Notes: generated by a model from the letters alone, not told the origin. A stretch of 64,000 nucleotides of DNA from Sphingobium cloacae (GCF_002355855.1 NZ_AP017655.1:620001-684000); one strand, 5' to 3'. Numbered from the stretch's first letter, positions 37,481 to 47,007 are shown. Numbers and translations are program-made.

Positions 37481-38668
37481 ATGCATGAGATGAAAGCGCA
37501 TTTCGATTGGCAGGACCCGTTCGGACTCGACGCGCAACTGAGCGATGAAGAGCGCATGGTGCGTGATACCGCCCAGGCCTTTGCGCGGGACAGGCTGTTG
37601 CCGCGCGTGCAGGAGGCCTTCCGGCATGAGAAGACGGACCCGGCCATTTTCGCCGAGATGGGCGAGTTGGGGCTGCTTGGTCCCACGGTTTCGGCGGAAT
37701 ATGGCGGCGCGGGGCTGAACTATGTTTCCTATGGCCTGATCGCGCGCGAGATCGAGCGTATCGATTCGGGATACCGTTCGATGATGAGCGTGCAATCGTC
37801 GCTGGTGATCGTGCCGATCTACACATTCGGAACCGAAGAGCAGAAGCGGAAATATCTGCCTGGCCTCATCGCCGGGACCAAGATCGGCTGCTTCGGTCTG
37901 ACTGAACCGGACCATGGATCGGACCCCGGCTCCATGGTGACGCGGGCGCGCAAGGTCGATGGGGGTTACCTGCTGACGGGATCGAAGACCTGGATATCGA
38001 ATTCGCCGATCGCGGATGTGTTCATCGTCTGGGCGAAGACCGAAGATGGCAAGATTCGGGGCTTCATCCTGGAGAAGGGATGGAGCGGGCTGTCCGCTCC
38101 CGCGATCCACGGCAAGGTCGGTTTGCGCGCCTCCATCACCGGCCAGGTGGTCATGGACGACGTTTTTGTGCCGGAAGAAAATATGCTGCCGGACGTAACG
38201 GGTCTGAAAGGTCCGTTTACCTGCCTTAACTCCGCGCGCTACGGCATCGCCTGGGGGGCCCTGGGCGCGGCGGAATCCTGTTACGAAACGGCACGGCAAT
38301 ATGTGCTGGATCGCAAGCAGTTTGGCCGCCCGCTTGCCGCCAACCAACTCATCCAGAAGAAACTGGCCGACATACTGACCGAAATTTCGCTCGGTCTCCA
38401 AGGCTGCCTGCGCCTCGGCCGGCTGAAGGACGAGGGGCATCCGCCGGTTGAGTTGACCTCGATCCTGAAGCGCAATTCCTGCGGCAAGGCTCTGGAGATT
38501 GCCCGCGTCGCTCGTGACATGCTCGGCGGCAACGGGATTTCCGACGAGTTTCCGATCGCGCGTCATCTCGTCAATCTCGAGGTCGTCAATACCTATGAAG
38601 GGACGCATGACGTGCATGCCTTGATCCTTGGCCGCGCCATCACCGGCATCCCCGCTTTCGCCAACTGA
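37481..38668 (+). CDS. gcdH: Glutaryl-CoA dehydrogenase-like acyl-CoA dehydrogenase
   Basis: A 395-aa protein with the glutaryl-CoA dehydrogenase signature: [53 protein letters not shown] with the substrate-binding Arg region, [16 protein letters not shown], and C-terminal [24 protein letters not shown] with the catalytic Glu. The family decarboxylates glutaryl-CoA to crotonyl-CoA. It starts 10 nt after the previous dehydrogenase with an AAAGAGA site. Two acyl-CoA dehydrogenases of different subclass in one operon fit a pathway that shortens a C6-C7 dicarboxyl chain to C4. ATG 37490 is an alternative start. Confidence 0.9.
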   Translation: MHEMKAHFDWQDPFGLDAQLSDEERMVRDTAQAFARDRLLPRVQEAFRHEKTDPAIFAEMGELGLLGPTVSAEYGGAGLNYVSYGLIAREIERIDSGYRSMMSVQSSLVIVPIYTFGTEEQKRKYLPGLIAGTKIGCFGLTEPDHGSDPGSMVTRARKVDGGYLLTGSKTWISNSPIADVFIVWAKTEDGKIRGFILEKGWSGLSAPAIHGKVGLRASITGQVVMDDVFVPEENMLPDVTGLKGPFTCLNSARYGIAWGALGAAESCYETARQYVLDRKQFGRPLAANQLIQKKLADILTEISLGLQGCLRLGRLKDEGHPPVELTSILKRNSCGKALEIARVARDMLGGNGISDEFPIARHLVNLEVVNTYEGTHDVHALILGRAITGIPAFAN

Positions 38669-38676
38669 AGCTCGAT

Positions 38677-38841
38677 ATGGCTTTCGCGCCGGTCGGCCAT
38701 TGTGTTCCCGGGGCCTGCGATCCTTCGAATATCGCCTGTCTCCCGCTCTATCTGGCGGCCATGCGCGTGGCCGTCCCGGAAGATTTCCTTGCTTCGCCTG
38801 GCGCATTCGTGCGCCGCGCGGCAATCCTGTCAGGAGAATGA
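38677..38841 (+). CDS. Possible small protein between gcdH and ridA, 54 aa
   Basis: An ATG 8 nt after the gcdH stop opens a frame (MAFAPVGHCVPGACDPSN...) that ends in a TGA 2 nt before the ridA ATG, an arrangement suited to translational coupling. It has three Cys and no recognised motif. GC at third positions is about 64 percent, lower than in the flanking genes, which counts against coding. It may be plain spacer. Confidence 0.22.
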   Translation: MAFAPVGHCVPGACDPSNIACLPLYLAAMRVAVPEDFLASPGAFVRRAAILSGE

Positions 38842-38843
38842 AG

Positions 38844-39242
38844 ATGCATAAGACCCTGCTGCCGGAAGGCTGGAGCCAGCCCAAGGGCTATGCCAACGGC
38901 GTGGCGGCGAACAAGGGCCAGACCATCTATGTCGGCGGCCAGATCGGCTGGAATGGACAGTGTAAATTCGAGGCGCGGGATTTGCCCGGGCAGGTGCGTC
39001 AGGCGCTCGAAAACATCGTCGCCATTCTGGCCGAGGCGGGAGCCGGTCCGGAGCATATCACGACGATGACCTGGTACGTGCTTGACCGGAAAGCCTATTC
39101 ATCGTCCCTCAAGGAGATTGGTGCGGCATATAGAGAGGTGATCGGCCGCAACTTTCCGGCCATGGCCGTGGTGGAAATTTCCGGTTTGGTCGAGGACGAG
39201 GCGCTGGTCGAGATCCAGGCGGTTGCGGTCATTCCCGAGTAA
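38844..39242 (+). CDS. RidA/YjgF-family enamine/imine deaminase
   Basis: A 132-aa RidA-family protein (LLPEGWSQPKGYANGVAANKGQTIYVGGQIGWN ... VRQALENIVAILAEAGAGPEHITTMTWYVLD ... FPAMAVVEISGLVEDEALVEIQAVAV). RidA trimers hydrolyse reactive enamines and imines; the usual catalytic Arg of the archetype is not evident in this subfamily, where the FPAMAVVEISGLVEDEALVEI strand replaces the RxxxEV type. ATG 38844 is chosen because AGGAG lies 7 nt before it; the ATG two codons upstream is too close. As the last gene of an operon whose first enzyme may make an amino-cyclohexene product, deamination of that enamine is an attractive, inferred role. Confidence 0.85.
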   Translation: MHKTLLPEGWSQPKGYANGVAANKGQTIYVGGQIGWNGQCKFEARDLPGQVRQALENIVAILAEAGAGPEHITTMTWYVLDRKAYSSSLKEIGAAYREVIGRNFPAMAVVEISGLVEDEALVEIQAVAVIPE

Positions 39243-39248
39243 AAGCGA

Positions 39249-39274
39249 CAGGCCGGTTTCCTCCGACTGGCCTG
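39249..39274 (+). terminator. Stem-loop after ridA
   Basis: CAGGCCGGT / ACTGGCCTG form a 9-bp stem with one G-U pair and an 8-nt loop, 6 nt after the stop codon, followed by CCGGTTTTG. It likely ends the catabolic operon. Confidence 0.6.
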
Positions 39275-40032
39275 CCGGTTTTGTGGATGCCGAGATAAGA
39301 TACTGAAGAGCGAGGAACCAAAGGAAGACCCTGCACAACCTGTCGCCTGTGCCGCAGCCACTGCGCGGCACACTGGCCACGATTCCCGCGAACGTCTCGG
39401 ACCCGAATATTGGGCCGGGACATCGTCAGAACCTCGGCCTGTCCATGAACGTGCCGCGTTCCTTCACGATTTTCGCAACATTCGGTTGCTAAGACGAGCG
39501 ATGCTCTTTCGCCGCACGATGGTCGTCAGGGTGTGATGGCAGCGGGCGGCCTCCGGATTGACGGCTTTGGCCTCCATCACCCTTCCGGCTGGCGCGGACC
39601 TGCCACGCAGTGAAGCGGTGGCGCTCAGTTCGATGCTGGCGTTCACGATCGATCTCACCATTTTGATCTGGCTATTCGCCGAATGGAAAGAGGCCCGCAT
39701 CTGTATCGTGCCCTCGGCTGATGGCCTCGCTTCCCGGGGGCGTCCGGCGGGGGCAACTGGCGAGCGCGGCCAACCTCTATCGAGTGCTCAGCGGAGGCGT
39801 CGATACCCGCGAAGCCTTCCGGCGTGAAGGAGCATTCGCGGACCCGTAATGATGGCGATAGGAATCGTTACGAAAGAACAACTTTATGAAATGGCATCCC
39901 CGTTTCGCGTATCTACCCAAATCACCGGGAACCATCTGTTTGAAACTGCGTTGCTGACTCCAATAATATCTAGAAATCCCCTGAATCTGAAGTGTTTCAT
40001 GGGGCAGGGAAATAGCAAGAGGGGAAGGATAT
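39275..40032. other. Gene-poor 760-bp spacer with a possible efflux-gene remnant
   Basis: No convincing gene is present. On the plus strand near 39700-39849 two short pieces resemble the C-terminus of RND outer-membrane factors (a frame reading HLYRALG then a stop, and another ending AANLYRVLSGG...), suggesting a decayed fragment; this is a weak resemblance. The last ~190 bp are AT-rich and end with GGGGAAGGATAT before the autotransporter ATG, so they probably hold its promoter. Confidence 0.3.
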
Positions 40033-43000
40033 ATGAGTATCCGGGGCAGACTGACTTCCACCACCGCTTTCTTCACTATCATGGGATTGCCGGCTTCTGC
40101 GCTGATCTTTGCCACGCCGGCTTATGCAAATTGCGTAACATCGGGATCCACGACGACTTGCGATACATCCGCACCTGATCCTTATACGAGCAGGGTTGGC
40201 TCCGGACGTACGGATAATGGCCGCATCGTGAACGTCGGCGCCGGAGCAACGATCAGCACGAACAACAACAACGCCATCAGCGTAGGCAGCAATGCCCAGA
40301 TCACCATCGACGGGACGGTGACCAATATAGCCAATAATGGCGGCGGCTCCGGCACGTTCGGCATGGGCAACAATTCGATCGAATTTCTGAACAACACCAC
40401 GCTCACCATCTCGGAAACCGGCCGGGTCATAGCGACGGGGTCATCGGGCAATTCGGAAGCGATCAATCCCGCCGGTTTCGGCAACAGCATCATCAACCGC
40501 GGCCTCATCCAGGCGACCAACAGCAATGCCATCTGGTTTGAGGATCAGGTCACCGGATCGAAGAACGTCATCGACAATTACGGCACGATAGAGCGTGTCG
40601 GCGGCGGGTCCGTGATGGGCAGCACGCGTGGCGCAGGCATCACCTTCTACAATCGCACCGGCGCGCAGATCATCGGCAGCCTTTCCTTCGGAGCGGGCGG
40701 CGACGACCTTATTTTCGAAGCGGGTTCCAGTGTCACCGGCAGCATCAATGGCGGCGGCGGCACCAACAATCTGACGCTGCAAGGCGCGGCGGGAAATAAT
40801 GACGTCCTTTCCGGTAACATCACCAATTTCTCGACTTTGACAAAGGACGGCGAGGGCAAGTGGACATTGCCCGGCAGTCTTTCCGGATTCACCATCGTGA
40901 CGGTCAATGACGGCACATTGGCGCTGACCGGCAACAACAGCAATTATACCGGCAACCTCATCATCAATCCCGACGGCACATTGGAAGCGCGGGCGCAGAG
41001 CCTGCCGACGAAGGTTCCGGCCTCCAGCAATCTCAACAATGTGCAGAATGACGGGCTCCTGCGCTTCGTTCAAACGGACGATGGCGCTTATGTCGGACAG
41101 ATCACCGGAACCGGCGCGGTCGAGAAGACGGGGAGCGGGGTTCTGACGCTCGCGCCTTCGGTAGGAGCGGGTAACCTGTTTTCCGGCGGATTGCTGTTCA
41201 AGGAAGGCACGGTCGCGGTCGGTGCTGACAATGCGCTGGGAGCTGCGGGCGGCAGCCTGACTTTCGACGGAGGCGTGCTGCGGCTGACCGACAGCTTCGA
41301 TATCGGTGCCGCGCGCGCCATCACGCTGGACGCGGGCGGCGGCACGATCGACATGGTGGCCGGCGTCACGTCTACCTTGAGTCAGGTCATGACCGGCTCC
41401 GGCGCATTGACCAAGGATGGCGCGGGCACCTTGATCCTGACCGGCCAGAACGCTTTCGCGGGCGGGACCTCCATCGCGAATGGCACGCTGCAACTGGGAG
41501 ACGGGGGAACATCGGGGTCGGTGTTGGGGGATATCGCCAATGACGGCGTTCTGTCCTTCAACCGTTCCGATGACGTGACTTTCGGCAATGTGATTTCAGG
41601 CTCTGGTAGCGTCGAGCAGAACGGGAGCGGCAAGACGATCTTCACCGCCGCCAACAGCTATAGCGGCGGCACGACGATCTCCGCGGGCGTTCTGCAACTC
41701 GGCAATGGCGGCGCCAGCGGCAGCATCACCGGCGAAATCCTGAACAATGCCTCGCTCATCGTCGACCGCAGCGACACCTATGCGTTGGGCGGCGAGATTT
41801 CCGGCAGCGGCACCTTTGACCAGAACGGAACGGGCGTCACGGTCCTGACCGGCGCGAACAGCTATGCCGGCGCGACCAATGTCAATGCCGGAACATTGAT
41901 CGTCAATGGCGATCAGTCGGCGGCGACCGGCATGACGACTGTTCAGAGCGGTGCGACCCTTGGCGGCATGGGATTGATCGGCGGCGATGTGGTGGTGGAC
42001 AATGGCGGTACCATCAATCCTGGAGATGTCGGCGCCGCACCGGGAGCGCTGGGGATCGGCGGCAACCTCAATCTTGCCGCGGGATCGATCCTCGATTTTA
42101 ATTTCGGACAGGCCAATGTGGCGGGAGGGGCGCTCAACGACCTGATCGACGTGGGCGGCGATCTGGTGCTAGACGGCACGCTCAATGTGCAGACCACCGC
42201 GGGGGGCAGCTTCGATCCCGGGGTCTATCGGGTCATCAACTATGGCGGGGCGCTCACGAATAACGGCCTGACGCTGGGCACCATTCCCTCGCCGGATTTC
42301 TATGTACAGACCTCGGTTCCGGGGCAGGTCAACCTCGTCAACACGACGGGCGTCACGCTGCGCTATTGGGATGGCGCCACCATACCGTCCAAGAACAACG
42401 ACCTGATCGACGGTGGCGATGGGCTGTGGCAGAATTTTTCCGGCAACGACAACTGGACCGACCAGGCCGGCGATCTGAACGCGCCTTTCAGTGACGGAGC
42501 ATTCGCGGTCTTCATGGGCGCTGCGGGCAATGTAACCGTGGACGAAAGCCTCGGCGCGATCAACGCTTCGGGCATGCAGTTCCTGACGGATGGCTATGAG
42601 ATCGCGGGCGACAAGATCAATCTGGTCGGCGCGCCTTCCATCATCCGGGTGGGCGATGGCACCACTGCGGGAGCGGGCATCATCGCCACGATCGATTCAG
42701 AACTGGCGGGAACGTCGCAACTCGTCAAATCGGACCTGGGCACGCTGATCCTGACCGGCACGAACAGCTACAGCGGCGGCACGGCGGTGAATGGCGGGAC
42801 GTTGCAGGTGGCGAGCGACGCCAATCTGGGCGATGCGGCCGGGGCGCTGAGCTTTGACGGCGGCGCGCTCAACACGACCGTCGACATGACGAGCGGCCGT
42901 GCGGTGCAGTTCGGGGGCGATGGCACATTGCTGACCGATGCGGGCACCACCCTGACCCTGACCGGCGCGCTTTCGGGCGCGGGCACCCTCAGCAAGACAG

Positions 43001-45708
43001 GCGACGGCACGTTGGTGCTGGCAGGCGCCAGCAGCCAGAGCGGCGCGACCAGCGTCGAGGCGGGCCGCCTGCTCGTGAACGGCGATCTGTCGGGCGCAAG
43101 CGGGGCGACGACTATAGCGTCGGGCGCGACCCTGGGCGGCAACGGCACCATCGGCGGCGACGTCACGCTGGCGGACGGCGCGATCCTGACCCCGGGCGCG
43201 GATGGCACCGGCACGCTGACGGTCAACGGCAATATGGCCCTGTCCTCCGGTTCGCTGCTGAACTTCGAGTTCGGGCAGGCCAACATACCGGGCGGCTCCC
43301 TCAACGACCTCGTCAATGTGGGCGGAGACCTGCTGCTGGACGGCACGATCAACGTGACGGTCTCGACCGGCGGCACCTTCGGTCCGGGCGTCTATCGCGT
43401 GTTCAACTATGGCGGCGCGCTCACCGACCGCGGACTGGCGCTGGGGAGCCTGCCGGGCGGGAGCGACCTGTTCGTCCAGACTTCGGTCGCGGGTCAGGTC
43501 AATCTCGTCAACACGCAGGGGCTGACGCTCAGCTTCTGGGACGGGAATGCCGGACCCAGGAATAACGGGCAGGTCAATGGCGGCGACGGCGTGTGGCGCG
43601 TGGGCGGCGGCGCGAACCGGTGGACCGAAAGCAGCGGCATGGTCAATGCGGACTATACGCAGGACAGCTTCGCGATCTTCATGGGCGATCCGGGGATGGT
43701 AAGCGTCGACAATGTAGGCGGCGACGTGCGCGCCATAGGGATGCAGTTCGCCAGCGACGGCTATGTGATCGCAGGCGGTCCTCTGACGTTGAGCGCGGCG
43801 CGATCGATCATCCAGGTGGGCGATTCCAGCGCGGCGGGCGCGGGCTATACCGCGCGGATCGATGCCGAGCTTACGGGCGCGGCGCAACTCGTCAAATCGG
43901 ACCTGGGCACGCTGATCCTGACCGGCACGAACAGCTACAGCGGCGGCACGGCGGTGAATGGCGGGACGTTGCAGGTGGCGAGCGACGCCAATCTGGGCGA
44001 TGCGGCCGGGGCGCTGAGCTTTGACGGCGGCGCGCTCAACACGACCGTCGACATGACGAGCGGCCGTGCGGTGCAGTTCGGGGGCGATGGCACATTGCTG
44101 ACCGATGCGGGCACCACCCTGACCCTGACCGGCGCGCTTTCGGGCGCGGGCACCCTCAGCAAGACAGGCGACGGCACGTTGGTGCTGACGCAGGACAGCG
44201 GCGGCTATGGCGGCGCGGCGCGAGTGGATGCGGGAACGCTTGCGGTGAATGGCCTGCTTGGCGGTTCCATGAGCGTGAACCAGAACGGGCGGCTTGAAGG
44301 TACGGGCCGGGTCGGACCGACAGTCAACAGCGGCACGATCGCACCCGGCTTTGACGGCCAGATGGGTACGCTCGCTATTCAGGGAAACTATAGCGGCAAT
44401 AATGGCCGCCTTGAAATCGCGACGGTGTTGGGTGGCGACGATTCACCCACCAGCCGACTGATCGTGAATGGCGCAACGGCGGGGTCGACCGAAGTCAAGG
44501 TGACCAATCGCGGCGGCCTTGGCGCAAGGACGCAGGAAGGCATCAAGATCGTCGAAGTGACAGGTGCTTCGAATGGCGCTTTCGTGCTGGACGGCGATTA
44601 TGTGTTCCAGGGATCTCAGGCCATCATCGCGGGTGCCTATGGCTATCGCCTGTATCAGGGCGGTGTCGCCCATCCCGAAGATGGCGACTGGTATCTGCGC
44701 TCGTCCCTGCTGGACGATGGAGGAAGTCCGGACCCCGATCCCGATCCCGATCCGGAGCCGCCCCTCTACCAGCCGGGCGTGCCGATCTATGAAGCCTATG
44801 GAGCCAATCTGCTGGCTTTGAATGGATTGCCTACCTTGCAGCAGCGTGTCGGCAATCGGAGTTGGGCAGCGGGCGTCCATCCCGAAGGCGCAGGCATATG
44901 GGGACGGATGGAGGGCACCCGGGACCGCGCCAATGCCCGGCGGTCCACCAGCCTCAGCGACCAGAACATCAACGGCTGGAAAGCGCAGATCGGTATCGAT
45001 CAGGTGCTGGCCGGAACGGAAAAGGGCGAACGTCTGGTGCTGGGCTTTACCGGCCATTATGGCGAGGCGAACAGCCATGTGCGCTCGCCCTTTGGCGATG
45101 GATCGATCAAGACGGACGGCTATGGGCTGGGCGCGACCTTGACATGGTATGGCATCAAGGGGTTCTATGTTGACGCGCAGGCCCAGTTCAGCTGGTATGA
45201 AAGCGATCTGAAATCCGCCATTCTCGGCAATCTGGCCCGGAACAACGACGGTAAAGGCGAATCCTTCAGCGTGGAGGCGGGCAAACGCACCGCCATCGGC
45301 GGGAAGCTCAGCATCACGCCGCAAATGCAGATGATCTATTCCAACGTCCGGTTCGACCGTTTCACCGATCCGGCGGGCGCCATCGTATCGCGCGGCAAGG
45401 CTGACAGTCTGCGGTCCCGCTGGGGCATCTCGCTGGATCGGCAGAGCGAATGGGACGGCGGCCGCAGCCATGTCTACGGTATCGTCAATCTCAACTATGA
45501 GTGGCTCGACGGCACGCGCGCCATGGTGTCCGGCACGGCCCTGGATTACGCCAAGGATCGGCTGTGGGGCGAACTGGGGCTGGGGGCCAGCCTTGCCTGG
45601 CGGAGCGGAGTGACACTTTATGGCGAGGTATCGGGAAGCAGCGCCTTCAAGAGCTTCACCGACAGCTATACGCTCAAGGCCAATGCGGGCGTGCGCATAG
45701 CTTTTTGA
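40033..45708 (+). CDS. Large autotransporter (type Va secretion) adhesin-like protein
   Basis: An 1891-aa protein with a signal peptide (residues ~10-33, ending FATPAYA), a long passenger of beta-helix repeats, an Asp-Pro linker (PDPDPDPDPEPP, ~1567-1578) and a C-terminal autotransporter barrel (~1620-1891: GIWGRMEGTRDRANARRSTSLSDQNINGWKAQIGIDQ ... ANAGVRIAF with terminal Phe). The passenger contains many autotransporter-associated repeats such as LTKDGAGTLILTGQNAFAGGTSIANGTLQLGDGG. Two ~389-aa modules are related, and share an identical 305-bp core. The sequence is poor in Cys (two near the N-terminus) as expected. Likely a surface adhesin or biofilm protein; the target is unknown. Confidence 0.93.
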   Translation: MSIRGRLTSTTAFFTIMGLPASALIFATPAYANCVTSGSTTTCDTSAPDPYTSRVGSGRTDNGRIVNVGAGATISTNNNNAISVGSNAQITIDGTVTNIANNGGGSGTFGMGNNSIEFLNNTTLTISETGRVIATGSSGNSEAINPAGFGNSIINRGLIQATNSNAIWFEDQVTGSKNVIDNYGTIERVGGGSVMGSTRGAGITFYNRTGAQIIGSLSFGAGGDDLIFEAGSSVTGSINGGGGTNNLTLQGAAGNNDVLSGNITNFSTLTKDGEGKWTLPGSLSGFTIVTVNDGTLALTGNNSNYTGNLIINPDGTLEARAQSLPTKVPASSNLNNVQNDGLLRFVQTDDGAYVGQITGTGAVEKTGSGVLTLAPSVGAGNLFSGGLLFKEGTVAVGADNALGAAGGSLTFDGGVLRLTDSFDIGAARAITLDAGGGTIDMVAGVTSTLSQVMTGSGALTKDGAGTLILTGQNAFAGGTSIANGTLQLGDGGTSGSVLGDIANDGVLSFNRSDDVTFGNVISGSGSVEQNGSGKTIFTAANSYSGGTTISAGVLQLGNGGASGSITGEILNNASLIVDRSDTYALGGEISGSGTFDQNGTGVTVLTGANSYAGATNVNAGTLIVNGDQSAATGMTTVQSGATLGGMGLIGGDVVVDNGGTINPGDVGAAPGALGIGGNLNLAAGSILDFNFGQANVAGGALNDLIDVGGDLVLDGTLNVQTTAGGSFDPGVYRVINYGGALTNNGLTLGTIPSPDFYVQTSVPGQVNLVNTTGVTLRYWDGATIPSKNNDLIDGGDGLWQNFSGNDNWTDQAGDLNAPFSDGAFAVFMGAAGNVTVDESLGAINASGMQFLTDGYEIAGDKINLVGAPSIIRVGDGTTAGAGIIATIDSELAGTSQLVKSDLGTLILTGTNSYSGGTAVNGGTLQVASDANLGDAAGALSFDGGALNTTVDMTSGRAVQFGGDGTLLTDAGTTLTLTGALSGAGTLSKTGDGTLVLAGASSQSGATSVEAGRLLVNGDLSGASGATTIASGATLGGNGTIGGDVTLADGAILTPGADGTGTLTVNGNMALSSGSLLNFEFGQANIPGGSLNDLVNVGGDLLLDGTINVTVSTGGTFGPGVYRVFNYGGALTDRGLALGSLPGGSDLFVQTSVAGQVNLVNTQGLTLSFWDGNAGPRNNGQVNGGDGVWRVGGGANRWTESSGMVNADYTQDSFAIFMGDPGMVSVDNVGGDVRAIGMQFASDGYVIAGGPLTLSAARSIIQVGDSSAAGAGYTARIDAELTGAAQLVKSDLGTLILTGTNSYSGGTAVNGGTLQVASDANLGDAAGALSFDGGALNTTVDMTSGRAVQFGGDGTLLTDAGTTLTLTGALSGAGTLSKTGDGTLVLTQDSGGYGGAARVDAGTLAVNGLLGGSMSVNQNGRLEGTGRVGPTVNSGTIAPGFDGQMGTLAIQGNYSGNNGRLEIATVLGGDDSPTSRLIVNGATAGSTEVKVTNRGGLGARTQEGIKIVEVTGASNGAFVLDGDYVFQGSQAIIAGAYGYRLYQGGVAHPEDGDWYLRSSLLDDGGSPDPDPDPDPEPPLYQPGVPIYEAYGANLLALNGLPTLQQRVGNRSWAAGVHPEGAGIWGRMEGTRDRANARRSTSLSDQNINGWKAQIGIDQVLAGTEKGERLVLGFTGHYGEANSHVRSPFGDGSIKTDGYGLGATLTWYGIKGFYVDAQAQFSWYESDLKSAILGNLARNNDGKGESFSVEAGKRTAIGGKLSITPQMQMIYSNVRFDRFTDPAGAIVSRGKADSLRSRWGISLDRQSEWDGGRSHVYGIVNLNYEWLDGTRAMVSGTALDYAKDRLWGELGLGASLAWRSGVTLYGEVSGSSAFKSFTDSYTLKANAGVRIAF
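42716..43020 (+). repeat. 305-bp exact repeat, copy 1 (inside autotransporter)
   Basis: This segment begins CGCAACTCGTCAAATCGG and ends GTTGGTGCTG, and is identical base for base to 43883-44187, 1167 bp downstream in the same frame. The flanking parts of the two modules are related but diverged. Confidence 0.97.
43883..44187 (+). repeat. 305-bp exact repeat, copy 2 (inside autotransporter)
   Basis: Second copy of the repeat at 42716-43020. After this point the two modules diverge at once (ACGCAGGAC here, GCAGGCGCC in copy 1). Confidence 0.97.
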
Positions 45709-45822
45709 TGCCGTCGCTCCGCCCTGAAACTCTGGGCTGAGCTCGCGGAGATGATAACGGGCGCGCGGGATCGCGATCCGATCCCCGTCGCATCGCAGGA
45801 GGAAATCTGGCGGAAATCAGCC

Positions 45823-46053
45823 TCAGAGCGCCGTGAAGAAGGCGGTCGCGCCCAGCATGATGCCCGGCGCGTTGGCGATCACGATCGGCCAGTCCCGTCT
45901 TTCGCGCAGAAAGCCGTAAGATACCCACAGGGCGCAATTGATGAACGTCGCAGCGGGTTGGACCAGCGATCCCTTCTGTCCGTCGAGATTGAGGCGGATC
46001 TGGTCGAGATAGGACATGTACATCGCCACTGCCGTCGCCGAAGCGATCCAACC
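45823..46053 (-). pseudogene. 5'-truncated SemiSWEET (PQ-loop) sugar transporter remnant
   Basis: Reading the minus strand gives [31 protein letters not shown]... through [28 protein letters not shown], then stop. This is the body of a small SWEET/SemiSWEET protein of ~87 aa with its three-helix bundle; about ten N-terminal residues and the start codon are missing. The open frame upstream runs into the antisense of a vapC fragment rather than the expected N-terminus, and has no ATG. A GTG at 46029 would cut the first helix in half. Head-to-head truncation with vapC suggests one deletion removed both 5' ends. Confidence 0.65.
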
Positions 46054-46341
46054 GCGATCTGGGAAACGACCATTGCGGTTGCGCGGATTCTCGGCCTTTC
46101 CGTCGAAGAGGTAGCGACAGCTGTCGAGCAGTTCCTGGAGCTTGCCGGCATCGAAGTTGTTGCGGTCGATCCCGCCATTCGTTATATCGCGGTCAGCGCC
46201 TTTGACAGATATGGCAAGTCAAGACATCCGGCGGGACTGAACTTCGGCGATTGCTTCGCTTATGCCTGCGCCCGCCACGCCCGTGTTCCCCTTCTCTACA
46301 AGGGTGACGATTTTCCACAGACGGATATCGAAACGGCGTAG
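46045..46341 (+). pseudogene. 5'-truncated VapC (PIN-domain) toxin remnant
   Basis: The plus-strand frame reads [30 protein letters not shown] ... [49 protein letters not shown], the C-terminal two thirds of a VapC toxin, including the later catalytic acids (NFGDCFAYA and GDDF). The N-terminal part with the first catalytic Asp (usual MxxVDTSAL) is absent; upstream the frame continues as unrelated sequence from the antisense of the SWEET remnant. Without that Asp it should be inactive. Confidence 0.7.
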
Positions 46342-46416
46342 CCGTTCCCGGCGCAACGGCGCGCCGTACGGCATAGACGGGATCAAGAGCAATACCGGCC
46401 ATGTTGCGTCCGGATC

Positions 46417-46934
46417 GCGGCTTTTATCGAGGGAACCGGGCAGCGGATCGTCAAGCTGATCGGCTATGATGGCGGCAGTACGCGACAGGCGCCGCGCATC
46501 TTCTTCAGCGGCTTCTCCTCGCAGGGCGACGGCGCCTGTTTCGAAGCAAACTATCGTTATGCGCGTGGCGCGCACCGTGAAATTCGCGCCTATGCGCCGC
46601 TGGACATCGAACTCCATGGGATAGCGGATGCCCTGTACGACATTCAACGCCGGACCTTCTATCAGCTCTCCGCCGATGTGACCCGCCAGGGCCATTATTA
46701 TCATGAATATGCAATGACGATATCCGTTGGTCGGGCCGACACGTGCGCCGGAGATGCCAGTGAAGCCGCCGAAGAGGCGATCAGCGAAGCCCTGCGCGGC
46801 CTTGCCAGATGGCTTTATCGAACTCTTGAGCGTGAATATGAATATCTCTGACTTCCGATGAGGCCCTCGACGAAGCGATCGCTATCAATGACTACAGTTT
46901 TACCGAAGCAGATCGTCGATCCGTGCGGCTATAA
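46417..46934 (+). pseudogene. Frameshifted and truncated plasmid-type 'antitoxin of TA stability system' protein
   Basis: A frame without a start codon reads ...QRIVKLIGYDGGSTRQAPRIFFSGFSSQGDGACFEANYRYARGA ... DALYDIQRRTFYQL ... HYYHEYAMTISV ... LRGLARWLYRTLEREYEYL and stops at 46852-46854. The normal continuation, LTSDEALDEAIAINDYSFTEADRRSVRL, is present at once in another frame and ends at a TAA at 46932-46934; removing two bases from CTCTGACT would restore the frame. The family is a ~200-aa protein common on sphingomonad and other proteobacterial plasmids, annotated as an antitoxin of a toxin-antitoxin stability system. The N-terminal third is lost. Confidence 0.6.
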
Positions 46935-47007
46935 AATACCACTCTTCCTGCGCCCATAAGGCTCAGCTGCCTTGTTTCAACGCACATCTTGCAGTTCACG
47001 ACATTTC

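Noticed and set aside
39464..39849. Small frames in the gap before the autotransporter
   Set aside because: None has a good start, known motif or coding-like third-position bias; the weak likeness to an efflux C-terminus is noted only as a possible remnant.
46219..46704. 161-aa frame on the minus strand
   Set aside because: It is antisense to the vapC and antitoxin-like remnants, whose plus-strand homology is clear.
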